64,000 nt of DNA from Neoalteromonas flava (GCF_002807685.1 NZ_PEAX01000003.1:620001-684000); one strand, 5' to 3'; positions 18,364 to 27,461 are shown, counted from the stretch's first letter. Notes: a model not told the origin generated them from the sequence alone. Numbers and translations are program-made.

Positions 18364-19122
18364 ATGACGACGTTAAGCGGAAAACGGGTTGTTGTAACGG
18401 GGGGCGCGTCAGGGATTGGTGAAGGCGCGGCTCAGTTAATGGCAGAGCGGGGCGCAAGCGTGGTAGTGAGTGATGTTAACCGCGAGGCTGGTGAGTCGCT
18501 TGTGGAGGCGTTGAAAGCGCAGGGGCATGTAGCATATTTCCATCAAACAGATGTCTCTGATGCGGAAGCGATCCAGGGTTTGATGGCATATGCAGATGAG
18601 GAGATGGGCGGTATTGATGTGTTATTAAATAATGCCGGTATCGACCATGACCCAGCGCCTTTCCTTCAGATTCCTCAAGTCGCGTTTGATCGTAATATTG
18701 CCGTCAACCTTACTGGCGTTTGGCATTGCATGCGCGCTGCGCTACCGATTATGTTAAAACAAGGCAATGGTCAAATAATCAACGTAGCGTCGGTTGCAGG
18801 TTTACGTTCATCGCCAATGCTTGCTGCGTACAGCGCAGCTAAGCATGGTGTGATCGGGTTAACTAAGGCGGCTGCTGTAGAGTATGCGCGTGCGAATATC
18901 CGATGTAATGCTATTTGCCCTAGTTTCATTGATACGCCAATGGTGCAAAACACGCTTAAGAAGGTAGACGAGAGAGCTCAGCGAGCAATTGTTGGTGCTA
19001 ATCCAATGAAACGTTTAGGGACCGTTCAGGAAATCGCTAGTGCGATAGCTTGGTTAGCGAGTGATGAATCAAGCTTTATGACCGGTCAAAGTGTCGTCCT
19101 GGATGGCGGCATGTTAGCGTAA
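18364..19122 (+). CDS. Short-chain dehydrogenase/reductase
   Basis: NAD(P)-dependent oxidoreductase of 252 residues. Classical SDR motifs are complete: TGGASGIGEG near residue 13, NNAG near 90, the catalytic Ser in NVASVAG near 142, the YSAAK Tyr/Lys pair near 156, and the C-terminal TGQSVVLDGG. Asp after the second strand (VVSDVN) suggests NAD preference. Third gene of the operon, it may act as a 3-hydroxyacyl-CoA or alcohol dehydrogenase of the same degradation pathway; the substrate is unknown. Confidence 0.92.
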   Translation: MTTLSGKRVVVTGGASGIGEGAAQLMAERGASVVVSDVNREAGESLVEALKAQGHVAYFHQTDVSDAEAIQGLMAYADEEMGGIDVLLNNAGIDHDPAPFLQIPQVAFDRNIAVNLTGVWHCMRAALPIMLKQGNGQIINVASVAGLRSSPMLAAYSAAKHGVIGLTKAAAVEYARANIRCNAICPSFIDTPMVQNTLKKVDERAQRAIVGANPMKRLGTVQEIASAIAWLASDESSFMTGQSVVLDGGMLA

Positions 19123-19134
19123 CGAAGAGAGTGA

Positions 19135-19899
19135 ATGATGCAGAATTTGTTTGATTTAAGTGGTAAAACCGCGCTTGTAACAGGAGCCAGTCGAGGTATT
19201 GGAGAATCTATTGCACGTTTACTAGCGCAATACGGTGCGCATGTGATCGTATCTAGCCGTAAGATTGATGATTGCCAAAAGGTTGCTGACAGTATTGTTA
19301 GCGATGGGGGGAAGGCGACCGCACTTGGCTGTCACGTTGGTGAAATGGACCAAATCGAGCGACTGTTCGATACCATTAAGCAGGACTTTGGTAAACTTGA
19401 TATATTAGTTAACAATGCTGCCGCCAATCCGTATTTTGGCCATATTCTGGACACTGATCTTGGTGCTTATAATAAAACGGTTGATGTAAATATTCGTGGC
19501 TATTTCTTTATGTCGATAGAAGCTGGAAAAATGATGCGTGAACAAGGTGGCGGTGTGATCCTAAATACTGCGTCTGTCAACGGGATCCGCCCGGGCGACA
19601 TGCAAGGTATTTATTCAATCACTAAGGCCGCGGTTATCAGTATGACTAAGTCGTTCGCCAAAGAATGCGGGCGTTTTAATATTCGTGTTAATGCATTGCT
19701 TCCTGGTTTGACTGAAACTAAGTTTGCTTCAGCACTTACGACCAATGAAAAAATCCTGAAAACGGCGTTAATGCAAATTCCATTGGGGCGCACTGCACAA
19801 CCTGATGAAATGGCTGGCACAGTTTTGTATTTGGTATCTGATGCCTCTAGTTATACAACCGGTGCTACTGTCGTCGTTGATGGCGGGTATTTGGTCTAA
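19135..19899 (+). CDS. Short-chain dehydrogenase/reductase (second copy type)
   Basis: SDR of 254 residues with TGASRGIGESIA near residue 17, NNAAANP near 95, the catalytic Ser in NTASVNG and the pair YSITK near 160, and the end motif TTGATVVVDGGYLV. Arg/Lys after the second strand (SSRKIDD) suggests NADP use, unlike the preceding SDR. Two adjacent ATG codons (19135 and 19138) are possible starts; the second has better spacing from AAGAGAG. It overlaps yaiI by one base (TAATG). The two SDRs differ enough to be distinct enzymes rather than a recent tandem duplication. Confidence 0.92.
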   Translation: MMQNLFDLSGKTALVTGASRGIGESIARLLAQYGAHVIVSSRKIDDCQKVADSIVSDGGKATALGCHVGEMDQIERLFDTIKQDFGKLDILVNNAAANPYFGHILDTDLGAYNKTVDVNIRGYFFMSIEAGKMMREQGGGVILNTASVNGIRPGDMQGIYSITKAAVISMTKSFAKECGRFNIRVNALLPGLTETKFASALTTNEKILKTALMQIPLGRTAQPDEMAGTVLYLVSDASSYTTGATVVVDGGYLV

Positions 19900-20345
19900 T
19901 GACCATCTGGGTTGATGCAGATGCCTGTCCCGTGATTGCGCGGGACATTCTGTTTAAAGCGTGCCAACGAACGCATACGGAGCTGCGTTTGGTCGCGAAT
20001 CAATTCATTAAAACACCACCAGCTTCGCATATCAGCAGTATTGTGGTGGAGAAAGGTTTTGATATTGCGGATGATTATATAGCGGCGAATTGTGTGGTTG
20101 GCGACTTAGTCATTACCTCAGATATTCCATTGGCTGCTGAAGTCTTAGCCAAAGGCGCTGACGCGTTAAATCCACGTGGTGACGCTTATGACCGAAGTAG
20201 CATTCGAGCACAGTTAACCATGCGGGATTTTATGGATACCATGCGCGCCAGTGGTGAGAGAACCGGCGGTCAGAAAGCTTACGGTCAAAAGGAAAAACAG
20301 GCTTTCGCCAATGCGTTAGACAGGTGGCTCGCAAAAGCCACCTAA
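19899..20345 (+). CDS. yaiI: UPF0178 protein YaiI (PIN/NYN-like domain)
   Basis: Conserved 148-residue protein of the YaiI/YqxD family. Visible features are the acidic start IWVDADACPVIARDIL, ITSDIPLAAEVLAKGADALNPRG near residue 80, and MRDFMDTMRASGERTGGQ near 110. The family is related to PIN/NYN nuclease folds and its aspartates may bind metal, but its activity is not established. It is translationally coupled to the second SDR, an unusual partner for what is normally a stand-alone gene; its role in the operon is unclear. It converges on the aminotransferase gene with 9 bases between. Confidence 0.92.
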   Translation: MTIWVDADACPVIARDILFKACQRTHTELRLVANQFIKTPPASHISSIVVEKGFDIADDYIAANCVVGDLVITSDIPLAAEVLAKGADALNPRGDAYDRSSIRAQLTMRDFMDTMRASGERTGGQKAYGQKEKQAFANALDRWLAKAT

Positions 20346-20354
20346 TGGTTACGC

Positions 20355-21545
20355 TTATAAAACGGCGATAATGCTATCAGCCAAGCGTTCAACGTTACTT
20401 TGGTTGATCCCGGCAATGTTCACGCGGCTAGAGTCAACAAAATACACGCTGTTTTGCTCACGCATCTGTTGCACTTGCTCTGGCGTAATACACAGATAAG
20501 AGAACATGCCTTTTTGCTGATTAATAAAAGAAAAGTCGCGATCAGCGCCTTTATCCGCCAAAGCACTCACCAACAATGCGCGCAATTCTTTCATGCGTTC
20601 ACGCATGGCGTTAACTTCATCGGCCCACTCTTGTTTGAGCTGAGCGTCGCTTAGAACAATATCGACCAAAGCACCACCATAACTCGGTGGCATTGAGTAT
20701 ATACCACGCGCTACGCTCTGGATCTGGCTCTGTGCTACCGTTTTATTTTTGCTATCTGTCGTAATAATCGCGGCAAGACCTACACGTTCGCGGTATAAAC
20801 CAAAGTTTTTACTGCATGAAGCTGCAATGATGACTTCAGGCAGATGCTCGGCAAATAATCGGACCGCATAAGCATCATCCTCTAACCCATCACCAAAGCC
20901 TTGGTACGCAATATCAAAGAAAGGCAAGAAACCTTGTTGTTCGGTTACCGCTAAAACCTCACGCCATTGCGCAGGTGTTAAGTCACCGCCTGTCGGGTTG
21001 TGGCAACATCCATGAAAAAGGACAACGTCGCCTTTAGGTACTTCTTTGAGCGCATCGATCATTTGATCAAATTTGACGGCAGCATTGGCTTTGTCGAAGT
21101 ACGGATAGGTTTTTATCGCCAGGCCGGCATTTCCAATCAGTGGAATATGATTGGCCCACGTAGGATCACTGACCCAAACCGTTAAATCCTTATTCACTCG
21201 GGTTAATAACTCCGCAATTATGCGCAGCGCTCCACAACCGCCGGGTGCCTGAACCGCCGCAACGCGATCAGCGATTAATACTGGGCTTTTATCTCCCAGT
21301 ATGAGTTGTAACATACCATCAATAAACCCTTGTATGCCTTGGGGAGTGATATAAGTTTTTGTGGTTTCCGTTGCTATCAATTGTTTTGCGGCAGCAGCAA
21401 CTGCTTTAACAATCGGAGTATTCCCTTGTTCATCCTTATACACACCAACGCCTAGGTCGATTTTATTAGGGTTAGGATCTTGTTTATAAGCAGCAGATAA
21501 TCCCAAAATTGGATCAGCGGCTAACTGGGGTAATACTTCAAACAC
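20355..21545 (-). CDS. Aromatic amino acid / aspartate aminotransferase
   Basis: PLP enzyme that swaps amino groups between aspartate, glutamate or aromatic amino acids and 2-oxo acids. The length of 396 residues equals AspC/TyrB. Motifs seen are GVGVYKDEQGNTPI near residue 32, HGCCHNPTGGDLT near 188 (PLP-contacting Asn), the PLP lysine in AASCSKNFGLYRERVG near 247, and the C-terminal RVNIAGIN with the substrate-binding Arg. The fold-type I subgroup is certain; I cannot choose between aspC and tyrB from sequence alone. Confidence 0.94.
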   Translation of the reverse strand: MFEVLPQLAADPILGLSAAYKQDPNPNKIDLGVGVYKDEQGNTPIVKAVAAAAKQLIATETTKTYITPQGIQGFIDGMLQLILGDKSPVLIADRVAAVQAPGGCGALRIIAELLTRVNKDLTVWVSDPTWANHIPLIGNAGLAIKTYPYFDKANAAVKFDQMIDALKEVPKGDVVLFHGCCHNPTGGDLTPAQWREVLAVTEQQGFLPFFDIAYQGFGDGLEDDAYAVRLFAEHLPEVIIAASCSKNFGLYRERVGLAAIITTDSKNKTVAQSQIQSVARGIYSMPPSYGGALVDIVLSDAQLKQEWADEVNAMRERMKELRALLVSALADKGADRDFSFINQQKGMFSYLCITPEQVQQMREQNSVYFVDSSRVNIAGINQSNVERLADSIIAVL

Positions 21546-21678
21546 GGAATGTCCTCATTAGGTTAGGTTGGCGACCGGCGCATTATGCCATTGTGTTTAT
21601 GCTTATGACCAGTGCACAGTGCTATTATTCTTAGTCAGCAGGGCAGTTAGATAGCATCGCCGTTAACTGACGTGCTAA

Positions 21679-22452
21679 TTAGGCTAGACGAAAGGTAAAG
21701 CTTTGTTGGTCCACAACAGTACCAGTTGCAGAGAAGCTTCTCTCTAACCACTTAACAGTACCTGCTCGGCTTACAAACAGCAGGGTACTAGCGCGAGTGC
21801 CATAATCATCCCCAGTAATAAATATTGAAGATAAGCGTTTTTCCCAGATATGTGGAACTCCAGTCTGTGGCAGTTGAGCATCGTCGGCTAGGGTGCTATC
21901 GGCAAGAATCGCAAATAGCGCATCGGTATTGATGTCAGCATGCGTCTCACAATAGGATTGAAGCGCATGTTTGCCGCGTTGAATCTTAGGCCAAGGAACA
22001 TCCAAACTCGCGTTTGATAGACCGTAATAACCTTCAGTAAGTCTATGTTCTTCACACAAATAATTGTTATAGGTGCGCAAGTCAAGTGAGGGTAAATCAG
22101 CAAGCAGCAAATTGTAGCCATTATACTTATGGTTATCGGGCTTTATATCTTCTAAGTAGTTATCTATGCTTGTATTACAGGTCAAGAAATTCGCGACCAA
22201 TTCACCCCTCGTGCGAGCTTCAGGATTATTTCTATGCGGATCACGGATATTGGTTAAAGCGGCAAATTTACCGTGCCGCGTAACCCCCATCCAGGTTCCT
22301 CCGCCTTGTAAATCAATGCCTGCGAGAAGATCCGGATTATTGGGCCAATATTGACTGTGTTGGGTAGGGCGCTGGTGAAATTCGTCGCGATTGGCCGCAA
22401 TGATAAGCGGATACTTCGCGTGCTGATTTACAGCGATGAATAAAATGCACAT
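21679..22452 (-). CDS. NRDE family protein (TANGO2-like)
   Basis: Protein of 257 residues that starts MCILFIA and has the family-defining ANRDEFHQRPT near residue 19, then LLAGIDLQGGGTWMGVTRHGKFAALTN near 45. An N-terminal Cys2 and this arrangement suggest an Ntn-hydrolase-like fold. The family includes eukaryotic TANGO2, linked to heme or lipid metabolism, but the bacterial role is unknown. It is divergent from an acyltransferase gene with 77 bases between starts. Confidence 0.9.
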   Translation of the reverse strand: MCILFIAVNQHAKYPLIIAANRDEFHQRPTQHSQYWPNNPDLLAGIDLQGGGTWMGVTRHGKFAALTNIRDPHRNNPEARTRGELVANFLTCNTSIDNYLEDIKPDNHKYNGYNLLLADLPSLDLRTYNNYLCEEHRLTEGYYGLSNASLDVPWPKIQRGKHALQSYCETHADINTDALFAILADSTLADDAQLPQTGVPHIWEKRLSSIFITGDDYGTRASTLLFVSRAGTVKWLERSFSATGTVVDQQSFTFRLA

Positions 22453-22529
22453 AACGAGGGGCCTAAGCGAAAGCTGATCCTTTAAATGGATGATGCTATT
22501 ATATTTTTACGCATTTTTCTGCAGTATTC

Positions 22530-23150
22530 ATGATGCCAGATAAACAAAATTCGATCATATGTCCTGAGTTAGTTGGAGCTCCGCCTTGTGGCGGTAACAA
22601 GTTTACTGGTTGGCTCGGACGGGTTTTGATGAGGCTGACGGGTTGGTCATTCCAAGGACAACTCCCGCATTATCGAAAAATGGTGATTGGTGTGGCCCCA
22701 CACACATCCAATTGGGATTTTTTCTTAGGCGTGGCGGTGTTGTTTGCGCTGCGTATTCGGATCCGCTTCTTAGGGAAACACACGATATTTGTGCCAGTGG
22801 TTAAGCAACTGTTGCAATCAATCGGCGGGATCCCTGTCGATCGCCGGTCTACTCATGGCGTAGTGGGGCAAGTGGTTGATGAGTTCGAGCGCAGACAAGA
22901 AATGATCCTAGCTGTAGCGCCAGAGGGTACTCGGTCACCCATCTTCCCGTGGAAAACCGGCTTTCTGGCGATTGCTGAATCAGCTAGAGTTCCCGTGGTA
23001 TTGATTGGGTTTGATTTTAAACTAAAAAAAATCATTTTTGGGCCAATATTGCCACCCGATATAAGCTTTGCAGATAAAATGCACATGGTTTATGAATTTT
23101 TTGCTACAGTGCACGCTAAGTACCCACACAACGTACGTTTCCCGGAGTAG
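22530..23150 (+). CDS. 1-acyl-sn-glycerol-3-phosphate acyltransferase-like protein
   Basis: Membrane-associated acyltransferase of the PlsC superfamily (206 residues). The catalytic HxxxxD motif is GVAPHTSNWDFFLG near residue 53, and the glycerophosphate-binding motif is APEGTRSP near residue 130. It resembles the short subgroup annotated as lysophospholipid acyltransferase family, so exact acceptor is unsure. The next gene starts 6 bases after its stop. Confidence 0.88.
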   Translation: MMPDKQNSIICPELVGAPPCGGNKFTGWLGRVLMRLTGWSFQGQLPHYRKMVIGVAPHTSNWDFFLGVAVLFALRIRIRFLGKHTIFVPVVKQLLQSIGGIPVDRRSTHGVVGQVVDEFERRQEMILAVAPEGTRSPIFPWKTGFLAIAESARVPVVLIGFDFKLKKIIFGPILPPDISFADKMHMVYEFFATVHAKYPHNVRFPE

Positions 23151-23156
23151 TAAGTT

Positions 23157-24395
23157 TTGTCTAATAACGGTTTTACCACTCGATTAGTCCACGCCGATCG
23201 AACTTTGAATTCCCCAGAATCGGGTGGTGTGCATAGTTCTACGTCACAGTCAGTTTTGTTTGAATACGCAGATGCCCAAGATCTCGTAGATGTGTTTCAG
23301 GGGAAAAAGGCCGGGCATGTTTATTCTCGTTCATCATCAGGTTCAGTTAACGCGTTACAAACTATCTTAAGTGACATTGAGGGCGGTGTCGGAGCATTGT
23401 GTTTTGCTACAGGCATGGCCGCAATTGCGAGTTCTTTAATGGCATTGTTGCGTGCCGGTGACCACATCATTGTTAGTCGCTATTTATTCGGCAACACACG
23501 CAGTTTTATGCAAACCTTAGAAGCATTTAACGTAACCGTTAGTTACGTCGACGTAACCGATATCCGTAACGTTATTGAAGCTTATCAACCAAACACGCGG
23601 ATGGTGTTCTGTGAAACCATTGCTAATCCAGTAACGCAGGTCAGTGATTGCGTTGCAATTGGTCAATTCTGCGCGGAAAACCAATTGATCTTTATGGTCG
23701 ATAACACCATGACCCCGGCTTATCTTTTTGATGCAAAGTCAGTAAAAGCGAGCCTAGTTGTTAGTTCACTAACCAAATACATTGGCGGCCATGGTAACGT
23801 GCTAGGTGGCGTTGTTGTTGATATGGGCGAATTCAATTGGCAGAACTTTGAAAATATCCATCCCAACTATCGTGGCGATGATGTTCGTCAGTGGGGTTTG
23901 ACGCAAATAAAGAAACGTGGTTTGCGCGACATTGGCGCAACATTAGCTCCTGAATCAGCCAGTCGTTTAGCGCTTGGACTTGAGACGCTGGCATTGCGAA
24001 TGGACAAAGCCTGTGACAACGCACTACAACTTGCGACCTGGCTGAATTCTAATAAGGCCGTGGCACAGGTGTATTACCCCGGTTTAGCAGAGCATCCTCA
24101 ACACAGTATGGCGCGAGCACAATTTACTACCTTCGGAGCGATCCTAAGTATTGAGTTGCAGTCACATATCGACCCCGTCGCGTTTCTTAATGCGCTTAAG
24201 CTTGTATTATCCGCTACCCATTTGGGTGACACTAGGACATTGGCATTACCGGTCGCATCCACCATTTTCTTTGAAAATGGGGCTAAAGCAAGGCAAGAAA
24301 TGGGGATTAGCGACAGTTTGATCAGATTCTCAATCGGGATCGAAGACATCCATGATCTTATTGCCGATTTCAAGCAAGCATTTGCACAATTTTAA
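23157..24395 (+). CDS. Cys/Met-metabolism PLP-dependent enzyme (cystathionine gamma-synthase family)
   Basis: Fold-type I PLP enzyme of the trans-sulfuration family, 412 residues. The PLP lysine lies in VVSSLTKYIGGHGNVLGG near residue 208, with YSRSSSGSVNALQ near 58, FATGMAAI near 83 and DNTMTPAY near 182. The family contains cystathionine gamma-synthase, O-acetylhomoserine sulfhydrylase and methionine gamma-lyase; the residues needed to tell them apart were not decisive. The start is a TTG, with GGAG ten bases upstream and no ATG available nearby. A strong terminator follows. Confidence 0.9.
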   Translation: MSNNGFTTRLVHADRTLNSPESGGVHSSTSQSVLFEYADAQDLVDVFQGKKAGHVYSRSSSGSVNALQTILSDIEGGVGALCFATGMAAIASSLMALLRAGDHIIVSRYLFGNTRSFMQTLEAFNVTVSYVDVTDIRNVIEAYQPNTRMVFCETIANPVTQVSDCVAIGQFCAENQLIFMVDNTMTPAYLFDAKSVKASLVVSSLTKYIGGHGNVLGGVVVDMGEFNWQNFENIHPNYRGDDVRQWGLTQIKKRGLRDIGATLAPESASRLALGLETLALRMDKACDNALQLATWLNSNKAVAQVYYPGLAEHPQHSMARAQFTTFGAILSIELQSHIDPVAFLNALKLVLSATHLGDTRTLALPVASTIFFENGAKARQEMGISDSLIRFSIGIEDIHDLIADFKQAFAQF

Positions 24396-24405
24396 TTAAC
24401 ATAAA

Positions 24406-24434
24406 AAATGCCCCTCCTTAAATGAGGGGCATTT
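24406..24434. terminator. Bidirectional rho-independent terminator
   Basis: Perfect 11-base inverted repeat AAATGCCCCTC / GAGGGGCATTT around a 7-base loop, between the convergent PLP enzyme gene and the FAS1 lipoprotein gene. Confidence 0.9.
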
Positions 24435-24454
24435 AGTTTCGTCCTAAATATTTC

Positions 24455-26653
24455 TTACTGCAACGTTTCGGTGATCACGCTATCGATAATGTGGATCACA
24501 CCGTTGGTCGTGTAAACATTCGTGGTTGTTACGTTTGCTCCTTGGATTTGCAAAGATACTGGAGCTTGTGACACAGCCCACCAAATGTCATTAACTCCAT
24601 TTCCGTTGGTATCCCCAGCGCTCTCATCGCCAGCAAAGAAGTACAAGGGGCGGCCTTGATACGTGGCTTGCATGTCACCGTTATCACGCTCAATAACACT
24701 TAAGCCGGGTAAATCAGAAACACTGTCGTCTGTGACTAGCACTGGTGGCCAATTATCGGCACAGGCATCGTTACACACACTACCGCTGGTGCCTAAGTCG
24801 TTGTCAAATACATACAAGGTGAAGCCGGGCGCTATACTACCCACACCACCGACCAGACGCTGATTAACCGCATCGTAAGAAACCTCGGTAGTGGAGTCGT
24901 TCGCACCTTGAGTAAAGTTCACTATAGCCACGCTCACATCATCGTTCGCGAGCGTGTCAACGCTACTCCCGTTGGCTGCATAGGCTTGTACTGCACTTAT
25001 TTCTGTACCACCAACGACGTGTTGAAGTAACACCGTCGTTAGGGCATCAGTATCTGCTAGCAAGGCACTAAGTGCATCACTGTCGATTTTGGCAAAGGCC
25101 GCATCGGTGGGGGCAAAAACAGTAAATGTGGCGGAGTTGTCATTTAAAGTGTCGACCAGGTCAGCTGCCTGAACTGCAGCCAGTAGTGTAGAGAAATCGG
25201 CACTACCAGCAACAACTTCAGCGATCGTTTGCGTAGGCTCATCCTTCACGCTGGGTGGAACAATGACTTGATCGAGTACGTGGATAACACCATTTGAAGC
25301 CAGAATATCGGTGCTAGAAACCGCTGATTGATTCACGTACAACGTCGAGCCGGATAGAGACAATGCTGCTTGCCGTTCATTTGCCATAGTAACTAGGTTG
25401 TCGTTAGATTGCGCAATTCCTACTGCAGCGTCTTCAAGCACAGCAGCGCCTGATACCACGTGATACAGCAATATATCGCTGAGGGTATCTGGGTCGTTTA
25501 ATAGCGCTGTAATCGTATCATCGCCGAGAAGCGCAAACGCTGCATCCGTGGGCGCAAATACGGTAAACTCAGTGTTTTCGCCGCTTAATACAGCATCTAA
25601 ACCGGTGGCTTGCAACGCCGCAACTAGCGTATTAAAGCTGCCGGCAGCGGTCGCAATATCGACAATATTTTGCGGTGGTGCAGGTACTTCAACGTCACCC
25701 ACAACTACAGTATCAATCACATGAATGATACCGTTGGTGGTGTAGATATCGGTTGTAGTAATGGTCGCTCCACCAAAAGTCAGATTTCGGGTATCGAGGT
25801 TTAAACCAATCTCAATCGCTGTACCTGATACGGTTTCTGCCGCGCTCCCAGCAAGACTGTAGGCGGTGGTTGAAGTGACTTGGCCAGCAACCACATGTTG
25901 CAACAGAATATCACTGAGAACATCAGGGTTTGCCAATAGTGTTGCTATTGTATCTTCACCGAGCATGGCAAATGCTGCGTCAGTAGGGGCAAAAACCGTA
26001 AACTGCTGAGTCTCATCTGCGAGAACAGCATCCAATTCCGCGGCTTGCAGTGCAGCAACTAAGGTTTCGAAGCTACCAGCGGACACTGCGGTTTCTACAA
26101 TGTTTGCGGTTGGTTCACCCCGTGGTGCAGGTGGTAGAAGCACTGCATCAATAACATGAATAATTCCGTTATCAGTCATAATATCGGTCGCGATCACTTG
26201 TGCCTGATTCACAAATAGATCCCCCATTGGGCTCGACAACCCAACACTCGCGCCGTTGACTGTTTCAACGGTAGTGCCAACAGCGTTCGCGGCTGCTGTA
26301 GCATCGACTTCACCACTTAGCACATGGTAAGTGAGAATATCAGTAAGTTGCTCGGTGTCTGCTAACAAAGCATTGATTGTATCGTCTCCGAGTAGCGCGA
26401 AAGCGTCGTCCGTTGGCGCAAAAACAGTAAAGCTAGCGCTCGCATCTGACAAAGTCGCGTCAAGTCCAGTAGCCTCTAATGCAGCAACTAGCGTAGTGAA
26501 GTTGCCGTCAGCCACGGCGACGTCGACAATGGTCGTCGGCGCAGGTTCAGGTTGAGGTGGTGCTGGCGGTGGTGGTAGATCATCAGAGTCAGAACCGCAT
26601 CCTATTAGTCCTACAAGCGCGAAAGCGCTCAACGTCTTGGCTAAGCCTCGCAT
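24455..26653 (-). CDS. Lipoprotein with four fasciclin (FAS1) domains, the last interrupted by a lipoprotein-repeat domain
   Basis: Secreted lipoprotein of 732 residues. A signal peptide ends in the lipobox LIGC (lipidated Cys19), followed by a proline-rich linker at 26-39. FAS1 adhesion domains span about 41-173, 184-317, 329-466 and 476-727; each has the core TVFAPTDxAFA and the ending NGxIHVIDxV. The fourth is split: between about 578 and 697 sits a segment matching the secreted lipoprotein repeat family (FTLYVFDNDLG, CNDACADNWPP, TYQGRPLYFF, GDTNGNG, WWAV), after which FAS1 resumes. AGAGGA precedes the ATG. Likely role is cell-surface adhesion or matrix binding; function is inferred only from the domains. 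Confidence 0.93.
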   Translation of the reverse strand: MRGLAKTLSAFALVGLIGCGSDSDDLPPPPAPPQPEPAPTTIVDVAVADGNFTTLVAALEATGLDATLSDASASFTVFAPTDDAFALLGDDTINALLADTEQLTDILTYHVLSGEVDATAAANAVGTTVETVNGASVGLSSPMGDLFVNQAQVIATDIMTDNGIIHVIDAVLLPPAPRGEPTANIVETAVSAGSFETLVAALQAAELDAVLADETQQFTVFAPTDAAFAMLGEDTIATLLANPDVLSDILLQHVVAGQVTSTTAYSLAGSAAETVSGTAIEIGLNLDTRNLTFGGATITTTDIYTTNGIIHVIDTVVVGDVEVPAPPQNIVDIATAAGSFNTLVAALQATGLDAVLSGENTEFTVFAPTDAAFALLGDDTITALLNDPDTLSDILLYHVVSGAAVLEDAAVGIAQSNDNLVTMANERQAALSLSGSTLYVNQSAVSSTDILASNGVIHVLDQVIVPPSVKDEPTQTIAEVVAGSADFSTLLAAVQAADLVDTLNDNSATFTVFAPTDAAFAKIDSDALSALLADTDALTTVLLQHVVGGTEISAVQAYAANGSSVDTLANDDVSVAIVNFTQGANDSTTEVSYDAVNQRLVGGVGSIAPGFTLYVFDNDLGTSGSVCNDACADNWPPVLVTDDSVSDLPGLSVIERDNGDMQATYQGRPLYFFAGDESAGDTNGNGVNDIWWAVSQAPVSLQIQGANVTTTNVYTTNGVIHIIDSVITETLQ

Positions 26654-26682
26654 AATGTTTCCTCTTAGTGATAAATGTCGAG

Positions 26683-26708
26683 GTGCTTACGAGCACGGTA
26701 CAGTACCG
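26683..26708. promoter_or_regulatory. Two abutting inverted repeats upstream of the FAS1 lipoprotein
   Basis: GTGCT-TACG-AGCAC (26683-26696) runs directly into CGGTAC-A-GTACCG (26696-26708), 30-55 bases before the FAS1 gene start. They could be a repressor operator or a 5' leader hairpin pair. No T-tract follows on the minus strand, so it does not look like a terminator. Confidence 0.45.
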
Positions 26709-26864
26709 AGATCATGAAAATTACAAAGATGACAAAAGTTTAATGTTGACTTAGCTCACGCACTTTTATTTCTAATAATTCGTACAAATGCGACAATTTA
26801 ATGCAATTTATTTTCTACTTTGTTGGTTCTATGATGTTTTGTAATAAATCAGAGAGGAACAATT

Positions 26865-27461
26865 ATGAAACGTATATTAGTGATCCAATCCAGTTTACAT
26901 GCTGAAAGGGGGAATTCGTCAAAGCTCGCGCAAGTATATATTCAGGCGGCAAGCGTAAATCCAGACACACAAGTGACTATTCGTGATCTATCCCAGCAAG
27001 CTTTACCCCATTTGAGTGAGGTTGAGATGGGCGCTTGGATGACGCCTGAAAGCGAACGCACAGCTGAGCAACAGCGCTTAGCGCAGTTATCTGATGATAT
27101 TGTTAGTGATGTTAAGAACGCTGATGAAATTGTCTTGGCAGTTCCTATGTATAACTTTGGAATACCGAGTAGTTTGAAGGCTTGGTTTGATCGTCTTGCT
27201 CGTGCTGGGATCACATTTAAATACACTGAAAACGGCCCAGTTGGATTGCTAGAGAACAAACGGGTAACCGTCCTCGCTGCGCGAGGTGGCAAGTACCAAG
27301 GAACACCAATGGATACTCAAACCGATTATTTAAAACATTTTTGGCAGTTCGTTGGCGTCACAGACATCCAATTTGTTTATGCAGAAGGGCTTGCAATGGG
27401 AGAAGAAGCCGCAGCAAAAAGTTTTTCTGCTGCGCAAGAAAATATTTTGGAACTTATTTAA
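26865..27461 (+). CDS. azoR: FMN-dependent NADH-azoreductase
   Basis: Cytoplasmic flavodoxin-fold enzyme that reduces quinones and azo compounds with NADH, protecting against electrophilic and quinone stress. The 198-residue protein begins MKRILVIQSSLHAERGNSSK, has VPMYNFGIPSSLKAWFDRLARAG (FMN binding) near residue 92 and AARGGKY near 140, all typical of AzoR. AGAGAGGA precedes the ATG. It is a single-gene unit ending at a strong hairpin terminator. Confidence 0.93.
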   Translation: MKRILVIQSSLHAERGNSSKLAQVYIQAASVNPDTQVTIRDLSQQALPHLSEVEMGAWMTPESERTAEQQRLAQLSDDIVSDVKNADEIVLAVPMYNFGIPSSLKAWFDRLARAGITFKYTENGPVGLLENKRVTVLAARGGKYQGTPMDTQTDYLKHFWQFVGVTDIQFVYAEGLAMGEEAAAKSFSAAQENILELI

